Shown here in pieces: positions 26,014 to 34,958 of a DNA stretch of 64,000 nucleotides (the first letter of the stretch is position 1; each line of letters starts with the position of its first letter). A program made the position numbers and the translations under genes. This stretch comes from an uncultured bacterium (GTDB taxonomy: Bacteria; Bacillota_I; Bacilli_A; Erysipelotrichales; Erysipelotrichaceae), in assembly GCA_903847945.1 (NCBI GenBank), contig CAINEY010000049.1:1-64000 (forward strand). Direction: 5' to 3'. The notes under the pieces are model-generated. The model made no database searches and was not told the DNA's origin. It was given only the letters and a program-made list of their open reading frames with translations.

Positions 26014-26949
26014 ATGATGGCTAAAATCTTGCGTTGTCGACCCAGCTTCCATCCCCTGGTGTGGGGTGGAACCCGTTTGCATGCTTTCTTTCCGGAAGCT
26101 CAGGGGATAACACCCTTGGGCGAAGCCTGGGTCATCAGTGCCCATCCGGCCGGATCCTCCACGATCGAAGGCGGACCGTTTGACGGCCTTCCGTTAAGCG
26201 AGGTCTATCGGAATCATCGGGAACTCTTCGGGCCCGGAAACAACCTGCATTTCCCGCTCCTGATCAAATTGATCGATGCGGCTCAGGATCTCAGCATCCA
26301 AGTGCATCCCGATGATGCCTACGCGTATGAACACGAAGCCTCACCGGGTAAACAGGAAGCCTGGGTGATTTTATCGGCTCGTTCAAACTCCACACTTGTG
26401 CTGGGGCATACTGCCGTGGATCGTCAATCGTTTCTGCATCGCATTGAGACCAAAGATCCGACGCTCTTCAAGCACCGGTCGGTTCAATCCGGCGATTGTT
26501 TTGAAATCGAACCGGGTACTGTCCATGCGATCGGTGCCGGGATCTTCCTCTATGAGGTCCAGCAAAACTCCACCATCACGTATCGCATTTACGATTACGA
26601 CCGGGTAGATGCGCAAGGGCATAAACGCCAACTGCATCTGGATAAATCCCTGGATATGATCCGTTTTCCCGACACGAAAATACTTGATCCAATCCCGCCG
26701 CAACCCAACGGGGAGCTGATCCGCAACGCGTTCTTTACCTTATCGCGGTTGGAGATCTCCGGTTCGAAGCGGTTGGAACCGGATGGGGTGTTTCGAGCGG
26801 TCACGTGCATCCGCGGGAGCGGAACCTTGGGGGGTCAGCCGATCCGTGAAGGGGAAAGCCTTATCGTGTTACCGGAGGATCGCGGAGTAAGGGTTGAGGG
26901 ACATCTTACGATATTGGTTGCGCGTCCCATGGAAGCCGGGATGCTTTAA
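26014..26949 (+). CDS. manA: Mannose-6-phosphate isomerase, class I (second short copy)
   Basis: 311 residues. SIQVHPDDAYAYEHE (about 94-108) and EPGTVHAIGAGIFLYEV (about 167-183) are the zinc-site motifs; TYRIYDYDRVD follows. It is of the same short type as the gene at 16195 but not closely similar, so not a recent duplication. GAAGGAGGGG precedes ATG 26014. As a stand-alone gene it may be the housekeeping enzyme, with the island copy being pathway-specific; this is inference. Confidence 0.87.
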   Translation: MMAKILRCRPSFHPLVWGGTRLHAFFPEAQGITPLGEAWVISAHPAGSSTIEGGPFDGLPLSEVYRNHRELFGPGNNLHFPLLIKLIDAAQDLSIQVHPDDAYAYEHEASPGKQEAWVILSARSNSTLVLGHTAVDRQSFLHRIETKDPTLFKHRSVQSGDCFEIEPGTVHAIGAGIFLYEVQQNSTITYRIYDYDRVDAQGHKRQLHLDKSLDMIRFPDTKILDPIPPQPNGELIRNAFFTLSRLEISGSKRLEPDGVFRAVTCIRGSGTLGGQPIREGESLIVLPEDRGVRVEGHLTILVARPMEAGML

Positions 26950-27743
26950 TCGGTCAAAGCTAAAAGGTGTTGCTCGAGGATCGTGTTGACGCCATCCTCG
27001 ACATTGGCCGGTGCCAAATATTTCGCTACGGCTTTCGCTTTGGGGGAGGCGGTAGCCATCGCATAACTGTAGCCGGCATACGCCAACATTTCCGCATCAT
27101 TATCGTTATCCCCAAAGGCCATGACTTGGTCAGGACGAATGCCGTAGCGTCGGCAAATCAGTTCGACCCCATGGCCTTTATGATTTCCGGTGGTCATGAT
27201 GTCGATGCATTTGAATCCGCTGTATACAGCCAGTGCTTTCCCGTTCATTCGTTGATTTAAGGTATGGATGAGGTCAGGTGCCAGGTGTTCGTCGAGGATG
27301 ACCGAGAGTTTATTGACCGGTCCGTGGATCGATGAAAGATCGTTGACCAGGGTCAGACGGTGATAATAAGGGGCAATGCTATCCAAGTTGGGATCGTTCT
27401 CAAAAGCATACGCCATGTGCGGGGTACTGACACAGAAGCTGGACGTGATGGGCATCACCGTATCATAAATGGTCTGGATAGTTTTCGGATCCAGTTCAGC
27501 TACAAAGATCGTCTCGGTGCGATCGATAATGAGGGTCCCGTTTTCAGCAATGTAGATGAGTTCATCGGGATTAGCGAAGAAACTCTTGAGTTGTTCGTAC
27601 TGGTTGCCGGAAGCCACGGCGAACTGGATGCCGCGCTGCTTCATGATGGCGCGCAAGCGTTCAAAGCGTTCGCGGTTGTAGGTCATGTCATGATTGAGGA
27701 AGGTGCCGTCCATATCGACACAGATGAGTTTGAGATCGGTCAT
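26946..27743 (-). CDS. HAD-superfamily (Cof-type) phosphatase
   Basis: 265 residues with motif I VDMDGTFL (Asp10, Asp12) and motif IV AFGDNDNDAEML near 205-216; a C2b cap lies between. Probably a sugar or nucleotide phosphate phosphatase. I chose ATG 27743 because MTDLKLICVDMDG begins there in the usual place and because TATAAT ends exactly six bases before it. An upstream in-frame ATG would put 35 odd residues in front of the fold. It converges on manA with a four-base overlap. Confidence 0.83.
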   Translation of the reverse strand: MTDLKLICVDMDGTFLNHDMTYNRERFERLRAIMKQRGIQFAVASGNQYEQLKSFFANPDELIYIAENGTLIIDRTETIFVAELDPKTIQTIYDTVMPITSSFCVSTPHMAYAFENDPNLDSIAPYYHRLTLVNDLSSIHGPVNKLSVILDEHLAPDLIHTLNQRMNGKALAVYSGFKCIDIMTTGNHKGHGVELICRRYGIRPDQVMAFGDNDNDAEMLAYAGYSYAMATASPKAKAVAKYLAPANVEDGVNTILEQHLLALTD

Positions 27744-27755
27744 GGCTTTATTATA
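27744..27755 (-). promoter_or_regulatory. -10 box abutting the HAD start codon (leaderless)
   Basis: On the minus strand TATAAT (27755-27750), six bases, ATG at 27743. No ribosome site. Confidence 0.6.
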
Positions 27756-27835
27756 ACGGATATCGCAATGCGGGAAGCAGTGTCCGTGAAAAAAGCGTGA
27801 ACTCGAAAAGATTTCTGCACAAGGCCAAGGACGTG

Positions 27836-27844
27836 TGCTATAAT
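27836..27844 (+). promoter_or_regulatory. Extended -10 promoter of the uracil-type permease gene
   Basis: TG-C-TATAAT at 27836-27844. It would give a leader of about 130 bases. Confidence 0.6.
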
Positions 27845-27850
27845 CCATCC

Positions 27851-27945
27851 AGGTAGGTCCTTTAAATCAAGACGAGAGCTTGGTAAGGCAAACAAACCGC
27901 TTTTCAGATTAAGGGTCCTTTCCGTTTAAAGGACCCTTTTTTGAC
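27851..27945 (+). promoter_or_regulatory. Transcription attenuator leader, possibly PyrR-type
   Basis: The leader has a small hairpin CAAG-ACGAGAG-CTTG (27868-27882) whose GAGAG loop recalls PyrR-binding loops (consensus core CNGNGAGG), and a strong terminator, AAGGGTCCTTT / AAAGGACCCTT followed by T's (27911-27942). A second copy of GGTCCTTTAAA at 27856-27866 could compete perfectly for the terminator's 3' arm. PyrR control is an inference from the downstream gene and the loop; the terminator itself is clear. Confidence 0.5.
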
Positions 27946-27981
27946 AAAAAGGGAACCCACCGCAAAAAAAGGAGAAAGAGA

Positions 27982-29310
27982 ATGAAAGATGTAGTTCATG
28001 GCTATTTGCCGGAAGAACGGCCCCCACTGCTGAGGCTGGTCCTCTTCGCCCTCCAACAGATCCTGGTCATGTTCCCGGCGACCGTCTTGGTTGCCTTGTT
28101 GACCGGATTCCACGTGTCCACCACGATTTTTGCCTCCGGGTTCGCCACCCTCTGTTTCATCTTTGTGACGAAAGGGAAGATTCCCCTGTATTACGGGTCA
28201 AGCTTCTCCTACATTGCTGCCATCGTCGGGATCACCGGAGCCAACTTCGGTCAGACTGCACCGGATGCGCTAATCTCTGCGGCTCAGTTTGGGATCTTGA
28301 TGTCGGGCTTGGTGTCCATCGCAGCGGGGCTCATCGTCTCCCGCTTCGGACTGGATAAGATCGAAAAAGTGTTGCCGCCGTCGGTGACCGGCTCCATCGC
28401 CATGGTCATCGGGTTGTCACTGGCATCCACCGCCTTGGTCAATGCGATCGGTTATGACGCGTCCACCGGCTTAGCCAACAACAATTCCTGGATTGTGGCC
28501 ATCGTGACGCTCTTAAGCACCGTGCTCTTCTCAATCTACCTCAAAGGGGTCTGGGCTCAGTTGCCGATCCTGTTGGGGATCTTGGTGGGGTATAGCTTGT
28601 CCATCGCCATGGGGATGGTCGACTTAGCGGCCATCTTCAGCGGAAACCTGATCACGGTCCCGCACTTCACGTTGCCGGACTTCACGGCGTGGCATGCGGT
28701 CTTGGCTATCATGCCGATCGCCATCGCAACGATTCCGGAATCTACGGCGCACCTCTTCCAGCTGGACATCTACGTCAATGACTTGGCGAAGAAAAAAGGC
28801 AAACCGAAAATCCAAATCGCTGAAAAGCTGGGCTTGAACCTGATTGGGGATGGCATCGGCGACATCGTCTCCTCGCTGTTTGGCGGTCCTGCGGGCACCA
28901 ACTACGGGGAAAATCTCTCCACCATGGCCATCACGAAGAACTTCTCCGTGTGGGTCTTGGGAGCAGCGGCCGTCATTACGATGGGCATCTCGTTTGTGGG
29001 TCCGTTGGCTAACCTGGTCGGATCGATTCCGGGTGCGGTCATCAACGGCGCGTGCATCTACCTCTTCGGGATCATTGGAGCTCAAGGGGTGGCGATTATG
29101 ATCAACCGTCAAGTTGACCTGTTTGATTCGAAGAACTTAGCCATCATCGCCACCATCCTGACCGTTGGGATCGGCGGAACCTACGGTTTCCCGGGCGGAA
29201 TGATTCCGTTCTTTGGAACCCAGTTGCCGGCGATTGCTACGGCGTCTTTAGCCGGGATTCTCCTGAATGTGATCCTGTCCTTCAAAAAAGAAGAAACCAA
29301 AGTCGAGTAA
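27982..29310 (+). CDS. Uracil/xanthine permease, NCS2 family (uracil type likely)
   Basis: 442 residues, about fourteen membrane segments of the NCS2 nucleobase transporter fold. The substrate-region motifs are PESTAHL near 254-260 and GGPAGTNYGEN near 303-313; the latter is close to the NTTYGEN motif of UraA and unlike the NTFSQN form of xanthine/urate carriers, so uracil is the better guess. AAAGGAG precedes the ATG. Expression is probably set by the terminator in its leader. Confidence 0.85.
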   Translation: MKDVVHGYLPEERPPLLRLVLFALQQILVMFPATVLVALLTGFHVSTTIFASGFATLCFIFVTKGKIPLYYGSSFSYIAAIVGITGANFGQTAPDALISAAQFGILMSGLVSIAAGLIVSRFGLDKIEKVLPPSVTGSIAMVIGLSLASTALVNAIGYDASTGLANNNSWIVAIVTLLSTVLFSIYLKGVWAQLPILLGILVGYSLSIAMGMVDLAAIFSGNLITVPHFTLPDFTAWHAVLAIMPIAIATIPESTAHLFQLDIYVNDLAKKKGKPKIQIAEKLGLNLIGDGIGDIVSSLFGGPAGTNYGENLSTMAITKNFSVWVLGAAAVITMGISFVGPLANLVGSIPGAVINGACIYLFGIIGAQGVAIMINRQVDLFDSKNLAIIATILTVGIGGTYGFPGGMIPFFGTQLPAIATASLAGILLNVILSFKKEETKVE

Positions 29311-29316
29311 ACATAG

Positions 29317-29344
29317 AACGAGGTCCGAAAGGACCTCGTTTTTT
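29317..29344 (+). terminator. Terminator after the NCS2 permease
   Basis: Perfect stem AACGAGGTCC-GAAA-GGACCTCGTT followed by T's. Confidence 0.93.
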
Positions 29345-29385
29345 ATTTCAACATCACCGCTCAGCTTGAAGTCCGCGTCTCCAGC

Positions 29386-31296
29386 TTATTTGAGATACGA
29401 TAAGTAGAGTTCAAGAATCGCGTTGTAGTCCTCGAAGGAGATGAAGTAATCCCCACTGATTTGATGGTCAGGATCGTTAATCGTGATCACCGCATACACG
29501 GGGTCACTTTCACCGTAACGCGGTGCCCTTAGCCCAATGGTCAGGTTCGAGGAGGTTGAGAACAGCATGCTGAGGTTCCATCCCCAACTCATATTGTCGT
29601 AGGTTTTCTTGAAGAGTTTGGCATCCAGGATCAACGCGGATAAAGCAGCTGATTGCGCTTCGGTAAAGGCAACATCCTCAAAGGTTTCATCTCCCGTTTC
29701 ATCATCGACAGAATACAAGGTATAGCTCGTGATCTTAAGCGTTGAGAAGGCATAATCACTTTCAAGTTGAGCCAAATATTCCAAGGTCGCCTCGATATCG
29801 CCTAATGCCCACAGGGATTCGTACGTGGTCGTATAAACCAAAGCCCCCGGCGTCAACGGATCTTCATCCACGATGAGCACATTGGAGTTATAGGGCAAGT
29901 GATACCGCGTCCCGTTGGCTGCGGTGATGATCACGGAACTTTGATAGCCAAGGATACTGTTTTCACCCACTTCTTCAAAGGACAGTGGGGTCCAATCCAA
30001 GGCTTCCAGCTTCTTCAAGTAGTCCACTATCGCCTGATTCAACTTACCGGAATACGATTGGTATCGGACCTCAAAATCCATATTGAAGGCAGGGAATTCA
30101 ACGGAATCGTTCACGTCGACTGACAATTCCAAGGGTCTAGACTCTTCGGTCGGAGACAATGTTAAGGCAAAAGTCAATCGCTGAACTTCGGCAATCCACA
30201 TCCTAAACAGTTGATTCTCGGAATGAGCGAGCGGGTGTTTACCCATCGATACGAGGCAGAAGTCTTCCGTTCCATCCAAAGAAACGGTAGGGGGCAAGGC
30301 ATAAACCGTTAGGTAAGTCCCGTCCTCGCTCCGCGCGATGAACAGCACTTCAGCCTGCGGGTCAAACGTTCCCGTGAACTCCGATAGATAGTAAGATAAC
30401 GTGTTCAACCGAGTATTGAACAAGTACGAAACTTGATCGGGCAAATCACTGAGTTTCGAATCCTCATACGAGTCAGTGTCTCCCAGATAGACCTGTGTGG
30501 GGAAGTAGGACTTCAAGAGATTTTGATAGTACTGATTGACGATGTCATCCACCGAGCGATCCATCAACGTAGCCAACTCATCCAACACAATGCTTCGTAC
30601 CCGAAACAACATCGACGTTTGATCGGCGCGATCCACCTTGACATAGGCGTATTGAGCATTGGCGGCAATCACGTAGAACGAGTACGTGTCACCCTGTTCG
30701 TCCACCATAACGTAGCGCTTTAAGGATTCAAGCGGAGTTGTTACATTCACGCGAACCCACAGTTCTGCACCTAAGGTGCGCTTTAGGGGTTCCAACAGGT
30801 AGGTGTTGGTCAAAGGCGTGGTCGGATATTCCGCGGACGCCAAGGAAACCAAAGGATACTGAAGCACTTGGACGGATTGGGCGTATTCTTCTATTGTGCT
30901 CAAGAGGCCTTCAACGACGGATTGTTGAAGAACATATGCCCGGCGTTGATTAGTCGAGGCTTCTGTCACACTCACAAAGTACTCACTCAGCCCGTTCCCG
31001 GGAGCGAAGAAGCGATAAGTATCCCCGTTTTGATCATTGAGCTGTACAGTGAAGACGCCCCCCTGATCCAACAAGCTATCCTTTTGAACCCAAGACGATC
31101 CGTCAAGAACCTCGATCAGATCCTCATGAATCCAGCGGATCGCTAACCCATCGATCGATTTCGCGGGATAAACCGCACTCACAAATTCATTTTGAAGCGG
31201 TGTAAACGGGTCAGGTTCAGGCTCAGGTTTTGCTGTGCAGGCAAAAGATGTCATCAAGATACTTAAGATAAGCAGGAATGCGATTATTCGTTTCAT
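29386..31296 (-). CDS. Lipoprotein of unknown function, intact paralogue
   Basis: 636 residues. Signal peptide with lipobox LMTSFAC (Cys20), so anchored on the outer face of the membrane. The rest is a mainly beta protein with repeated pieces of the form D-x-x-G-x-T-Y-x-F/V (for example QNGDTYRFFAP and EQGDTYSFYVI), suggesting several copies of one domain. No named family recognised. GAGGACCTTT precedes ATG. The neighbouring broken gene is its paralogue. Confidence 0.7.
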   Translation of the reverse strand: MKRIIAFLLILSILMTSFACTAKPEPEPDPFTPLQNEFVSAVYPAKSIDGLAIRWIHEDLIEVLDGSSWVQKDSLLDQGGVFTVQLNDQNGDTYRFFAPGNGLSEYFVSVTEASTNQRRAYVLQQSVVEGLLSTIEEYAQSVQVLQYPLVSLASAEYPTTPLTNTYLLEPLKRTLGAELWVRVNVTTPLESLKRYVMVDEQGDTYSFYVIAANAQYAYVKVDRADQTSMLFRVRSIVLDELATLMDRSVDDIVNQYYQNLLKSYFPTQVYLGDTDSYEDSKLSDLPDQVSYLFNTRLNTLSYYLSEFTGTFDPQAEVLFIARSEDGTYLTVYALPPTVSLDGTEDFCLVSMGKHPLAHSENQLFRMWIAEVQRLTFALTLSPTEESRPLELSVDVNDSVEFPAFNMDFEVRYQSYSGKLNQAIVDYLKKLEALDWTPLSFEEVGENSILGYQSSVIITAANGTRYHLPYNSNVLIVDEDPLTPGALVYTTTYESLWALGDIEATLEYLAQLESDYAFSTLKITSYTLYSVDDETGDETFEDVAFTEAQSAALSALILDAKLFKKTYDNMSWGWNLSMLFSTSSNLTIGLRAPRYGESDPVYAVITINDPDHQISGDYFISFEDYNAILELYLSYLK

Positions 31297-31396
31297 AAAG
31301 GTCCTCAGTCTAATCCTATCTTAGCACATGGATCGGTGAAGACCTCAGTAAACAAGGTGAATCCATGTGATTAACGATTATTGCACATGAAGGAGT

Positions 31397-31425
31397 GAAA
31401 ACCAACCCACTTGGGTTGGTTTTTT
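31397..31425 (-). terminator. Bidirectional-looking terminator below the broken lipoprotein gene
   Basis: AACCAACCC / GGGTTGGTT stem with T's on one side and AAAA on the other. Confidence 0.75.
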
Positions 31426-31466
31426 CTGCCTTCATATGACTTCAACTCGGGTAAAGAACCACGAAT

Positions 31467-33272
31467 TTATGGTTTAAACGTTTCGAATAATTCAAAGATT
31501 TCAGAAAACTCATCAAAAGGCATGTAGCATCGGTAATCGTAGTTGACCAGGATAATGACTCTGTACTGGCCCTGATCATCACCTGAAGGCCAATAGAGGA
31601 ATGTCAGAACATCCCCGGTGGATGTTTTAAGGATGACATCCGGATCACCTCCACCCCACTGGAAGGAGAACTCACTCCCATACCATGTCGCATCTTTCAA
31701 GAGTTGGCTGATGGCATCGGATTGAGTGCTGGTTAATGCAACCCAAGTGTTTGTGTCCGGAACCTTATATTCGGTGATTTTTATGCCTGAAGGATCATAG
31801 TTGCTGGGAAGTTTGGCTAAGTACTCCATTTTACTAAAACTGTAAGGATTGGGATTACTGAACCGATAGAAGATGGCTCCCGGAGTTTGCGGATCTTCAT
31901 CAACGAAAACGCCATCGTAAACAAAGCGATACATTGTTCCGATGGATGTGGTTAAGGTGAACCGGAAAGCATCGAGCAACGACTGAGTCGGGATATAGAA
32001 ATCTTGAATCGAAGCCTTGCTTTCAAAGCTCATCAAATAATCGATCATCTCCTGATTCAGTTTTCCTGAAGTTTCTATGACACGGGTATCCCCCACAACA
32101 CTCCATTGGGGGAATGTATAAGTTGTTTGATTATCGATTTTGAAGTCAAGCGCCGCAGAGGAATCGAGAGGGAATAAGGCAAGCAAGGCATAATCCATCA
32201 AAGCGGTGGCTCCAAACAGTTTAAAGGCGACATTCTCCGGTCCATGGAACGGATCTTTTCCAATAGACACGTAATAAGTCCAGTCATTGACATCTATCGA
32301 TTCAACGTCATTCAAATAAACCGTGGTAAACATCCCGTCTTCGTTCTTCGTCATAAAGAGAATAGGATCATCAGGGTTTATCAATGTAGAGTCGATTGGT
32401 GTGTATTCGTCTTCGCTTAATTGACGCTTCTCAAGATAGGAAGCAACAGTGGTTTCAGGGATCAGGACGAGTTTGCTTTCATCGAAACTGTTTTGGTTAC
32501 CGACATAGATGGAGACCGGTATATACTCCCAAGAAATGGTTTCTTGCGCGTTCTCCGCCATAAACTCCGACAACGACGTAATCACATCTTCCGGAATCGT
32601 ATAGATGTATTTGGATTGATCATATCGGGTAACAATCACGAAGTCTTGTGGGCTCGCATTGAAAATCGAGTAACCATCATTCTGTCTATTCCACAGGGTA
32701 AACACTTCGACTCCTTCTGGAGCTTAATCTTCAAGAAGAACCCAGTCTTGAGTTCTCAAGAGTGTTTTGACCTCTTGTAAGAGACCGTCCTCATGAATCG
32801 ATCGTTCTGGATTTTGGGTGTCTAGAAAACCGATAAGCGGACTGATGCTGATCGATTGTTGTACGAAACGTTGATTCATAAACAACATAAACTCTTCATA
32901 CAGATCCACGGAGATCGTGTAGCTAAACGTCTTCTCATCCTCATTGCGGGTAATGACAACCACCGGTTGATCCACACTCGAATCATCATAGAAGTCATAG
33001 GTGTTATTCTTTTCATCTGTAACCGTAAGGATCAAATCATTCGTAGCGACAGTAACAGTCGCATTCTCTGTCCATTCCTTAGCGGTCAAAAGCGCTTCAA
33101 CATCATCCCACAGATCCGAAAGACTCAGCTTTTGGTTTGGGTAAGCCGTTAAGCTTGCGTTACGAAACTTCACCGATAAGGGTGTAAAGGTTTCCGGAAG
33201 CGGTTTACTGGTGCAGGCAAAAGACGTCATCAAAATACTCAAGACAAGGAAGAAGGTAATGGTTCGTTTCAT
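31467..33272 (-). pseudogene. Lipoprotein paralogue split by an in-frame TAA
   Basis: Codons before (33272-32727) and after (32723-31467) the TAA at 32726-32724 stay in one frame and align without a gap to the intact 636-residue lipoprotein gene next door: DWVLLED-stop-APEGVEVF against LWVRVNV-T-TPLESLKRY. The unbroken protein would be about 601 residues. The first part keeps signal peptide and lipobox LMTSFAC. After the stop, a GTG at 32705 is preceded by AGAAGGAG at good spacing, so the C-terminal 412 residues could still be made, but without a signal peptide. A sequencing error or readthrough is also possible. Confidence 0.75.
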
Positions 33273-33372
33273 AAAGGTCCCCAGTCAATAACCATCTTAT
33301 CATACATAATGACACGATACAAATTCCTGTTGAAGTTGAGCCGAATCCAGCAATTTTGCACACGACCACATG

Positions 33373-33400
33373 AAAACCAACCTTTCGGTTGGTATTGGTT
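33373..33400 (-). terminator. Terminator after the cupin gene
   Basis: On the minus strand ACCAACC-GAAA-GGTTGGTTTT, beginning right at the cupin stop codon. Confidence 0.75.
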
Positions 33401-33707
33401 AAGCTTGCGGGAAGTCTTTGATGACTAAGAGTTCGAGTTGATCGAGATGCAGGTTGCGCACATTCATCACGGTTCCAAAGGGAATCTTGACTACGGACTT
33501 GGCTTTGACGATGAGGAGCGGTTCATCGTTGAGCTGGATGGAGAGCGTTCCGGAAAGCACGGTCATGTAGAGATTGGCGTGAGCCGGATGAATGGGGAGT
33601 CCTTCGTCGGTATTGAAGATCATGTGCACCAGGTGGAACTGGGGATCTTCGACGAGGCGTTCGACTTTCTTGGCGGAACTGGGAGACAGTAGAATAACGT
33701 TGTTCAT
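33399..33707 (-). CDS. Small cupin-domain protein
   Basis: 102 residues forming a single cupin barrel: GLPIHPAHANLYMTVLSGTLSIQL with metal-type His residues around 36-40, then IPFGTVMNVRNL. Function unknown. AAAGGA precedes ATG 33707. It lies 18 bases after the DUF438 gene and probably shares its transcript, making a three-gene unit with the FNR-like regulator. Confidence 0.75.
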   Translation of the reverse strand: MNNVILLSPSSAKKVERLVEDPQFHLVHMIFNTDEGLPIHPAHANLYMTVLSGTLSIQLNDEPLLIVKAKSVVKIPFGTVMNVRNLHLDQLELLVIKDFPQA

Positions 33708-33725
33708 AGGGTTTCCTTTCATGGA

Positions 33726-34895
33726 TTACGACATCAGGCGTTTTTCGCCTTGAAGATCACGGATGGGTCCGATGTCTTGGGTGACTTCGAGAGTTCCCAA
33801 GAAGGTACCGGACTTATCCCGAACGGCATAGTAGCGGATGTAGACCATGCGTCCGCGGAAGTTGATCCAGAAGTCTTCGTGGTCTTTGCGTCCGGCACGC
33901 AGGTCCTCGACGATCTGCATGACCACATGGACCGATTGCGGGGGATGGCAGAGATCCACGGAACGTCCGATGACAGAGAAGGGACGATCGAAGATACGGT
34001 CTTTGCCTTGGGAAACGAATTGGACCTTATTGTCGGCATTGACGAAGGTCATGTCGAAGGGTAAGGTGTTGAGGATCGAATCCAGTTGGGTCAGATTCAG
34101 AAATCCCATCGACATGGCCATCGCTTCTTCCGGAAGGTCGGAAGTTGTCGATGAAGGATCCTGAGGTTCCTGATAGGTCGAGGCACTGTCATCGCGTAAA
34201 CTGTGAGCGATCTCTTTGAATTGAGCTTCGTTGAGTTTATCGCGCAACATCGGAAACAATACGCGGTTTTCTTTGGTGATCATATCGTCGATCATCGTTA
34301 ACGCATGATCGAAGGACTTGGTGATGGTTTTGAGGTTGTCGCCTTCCAGTGCTTTTTCGGCTTCTCGGATGGCCTTGCGGATCTTGTTGTCGACGCCCCA
34401 CATGACTTTGGAGATGACAAAATCACCGCCTTTCTCCAAGTACGGAAACAGGATGTTTTCCTTACGGGCATAGTGGTCTTCGATGGCTTTGAGTTCACTG
34501 AGGTAATGGCTGAGTTGGGCCTTGACTATGCTTATGGTTTTGAGGTCTTGGTTACGGAAGGCTCTGGCCGCTTTCACCACAAACTTGAACGCATCGTTTT
34601 CTTCTTCGAATTCCGTTAAAGGGTTGATGGTTAAGACGTTGTCATGCATTTGTTGAACCGAGCCTTGGAAGAGGGAGGCGTGGATGTCGCAAAGGTTTTG
34701 GATCTCTTCGACGGAGACGCCTTCTTGGACCAGGTTGTATTCCATCTGCGCGATTTCCGCACCGGTCACGTAGGCAAAGTCCGCTTTGAATTCGGCTTCG
34801 ACGGTGGCTTGGTCTTCACCGTGGTGTAAGCGTTGGATCAGTTTCTTCAGTTTGTCTTGGCGTTCTTTGGAGACGTTGTTGATAATTTCACTCAT
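33726..34895 (-). CDS. DUF438-hemerythrin-PAS protein
   Basis: 389 residues. Domain order: DUF438 (about 10-72, LKKLIQRLHHG...), hemerythrin-like four-helix bundle (about 80-235, with His/Glu ligands in IEDHYARKENILFPYLEKGG and ENRVLFPML), and a PAS domain (about 265-385, ending TLEVTQDIGPIRDLQGEKR). Such proteins are linked to nitric oxide or oxygen sensing and iron-cluster stress in anaerobes. GGAGG lies nine bases before ATG 34895. Its promoter has a CRP/FNR-type palindrome centred near -41.5. Confidence 0.82.
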   Translation of the reverse strand: MSEIINNVSKERQDKLKKLIQRLHHGEDQATVEAEFKADFAYVTGAEIAQMEYNLVQEGVSVEEIQNLCDIHASLFQGSVQQMHDNVLTINPLTEFEEENDAFKFVVKAARAFRNQDLKTISIVKAQLSHYLSELKAIEDHYARKENILFPYLEKGGDFVISKVMWGVDNKIRKAIREAEKALEGDNLKTITKSFDHALTMIDDMITKENRVLFPMLRDKLNEAQFKEIAHSLRDDSASTYQEPQDPSSTTSDLPEEAMAMSMGFLNLTQLDSILNTLPFDMTFVNADNKVQFVSQGKDRIFDRPFSVIGRSVDLCHPPQSVHVVMQIVEDLRAGRKDHEDFWINFRGRMVYIRYYAVRDKSGTFLGTLEVTQDIGPIRDLQGEKRLMS

Positions 34896-34915
34896 GGGGA
34901 TCATCCTCCACGAGT

Positions 34916-34958
34916 ACTGTAATGGATGTCACCAAATAAAAATGTGATATACATCACA
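34916..34958 (-). promoter_or_regulatory. CRP/FNR-type site at an activating position before the DUF438 gene
   Basis: TGTGATATACATCACA at 34943-34958, perfect TGTGA/TCACA half-sites. A -10-like TACAGT (minus strand 34921-34916) places the centre at -41.5 from a start at 34909, the classical class II activation position. Confidence 0.6.

Noticed and set aside
27744..27848. Upstream start for the HAD phosphatase
   Set aside because: It would add 35 residues before the conserved motif I start and would be read through a TATAAT promoter box.
32703..32726. Programmed stop-codon readthrough in the split lipoprotein
   Set aside because: The stop is TAA, the least leaky codon, and no recoding structure is obvious; a nonsense mutation is simpler, though not proven.
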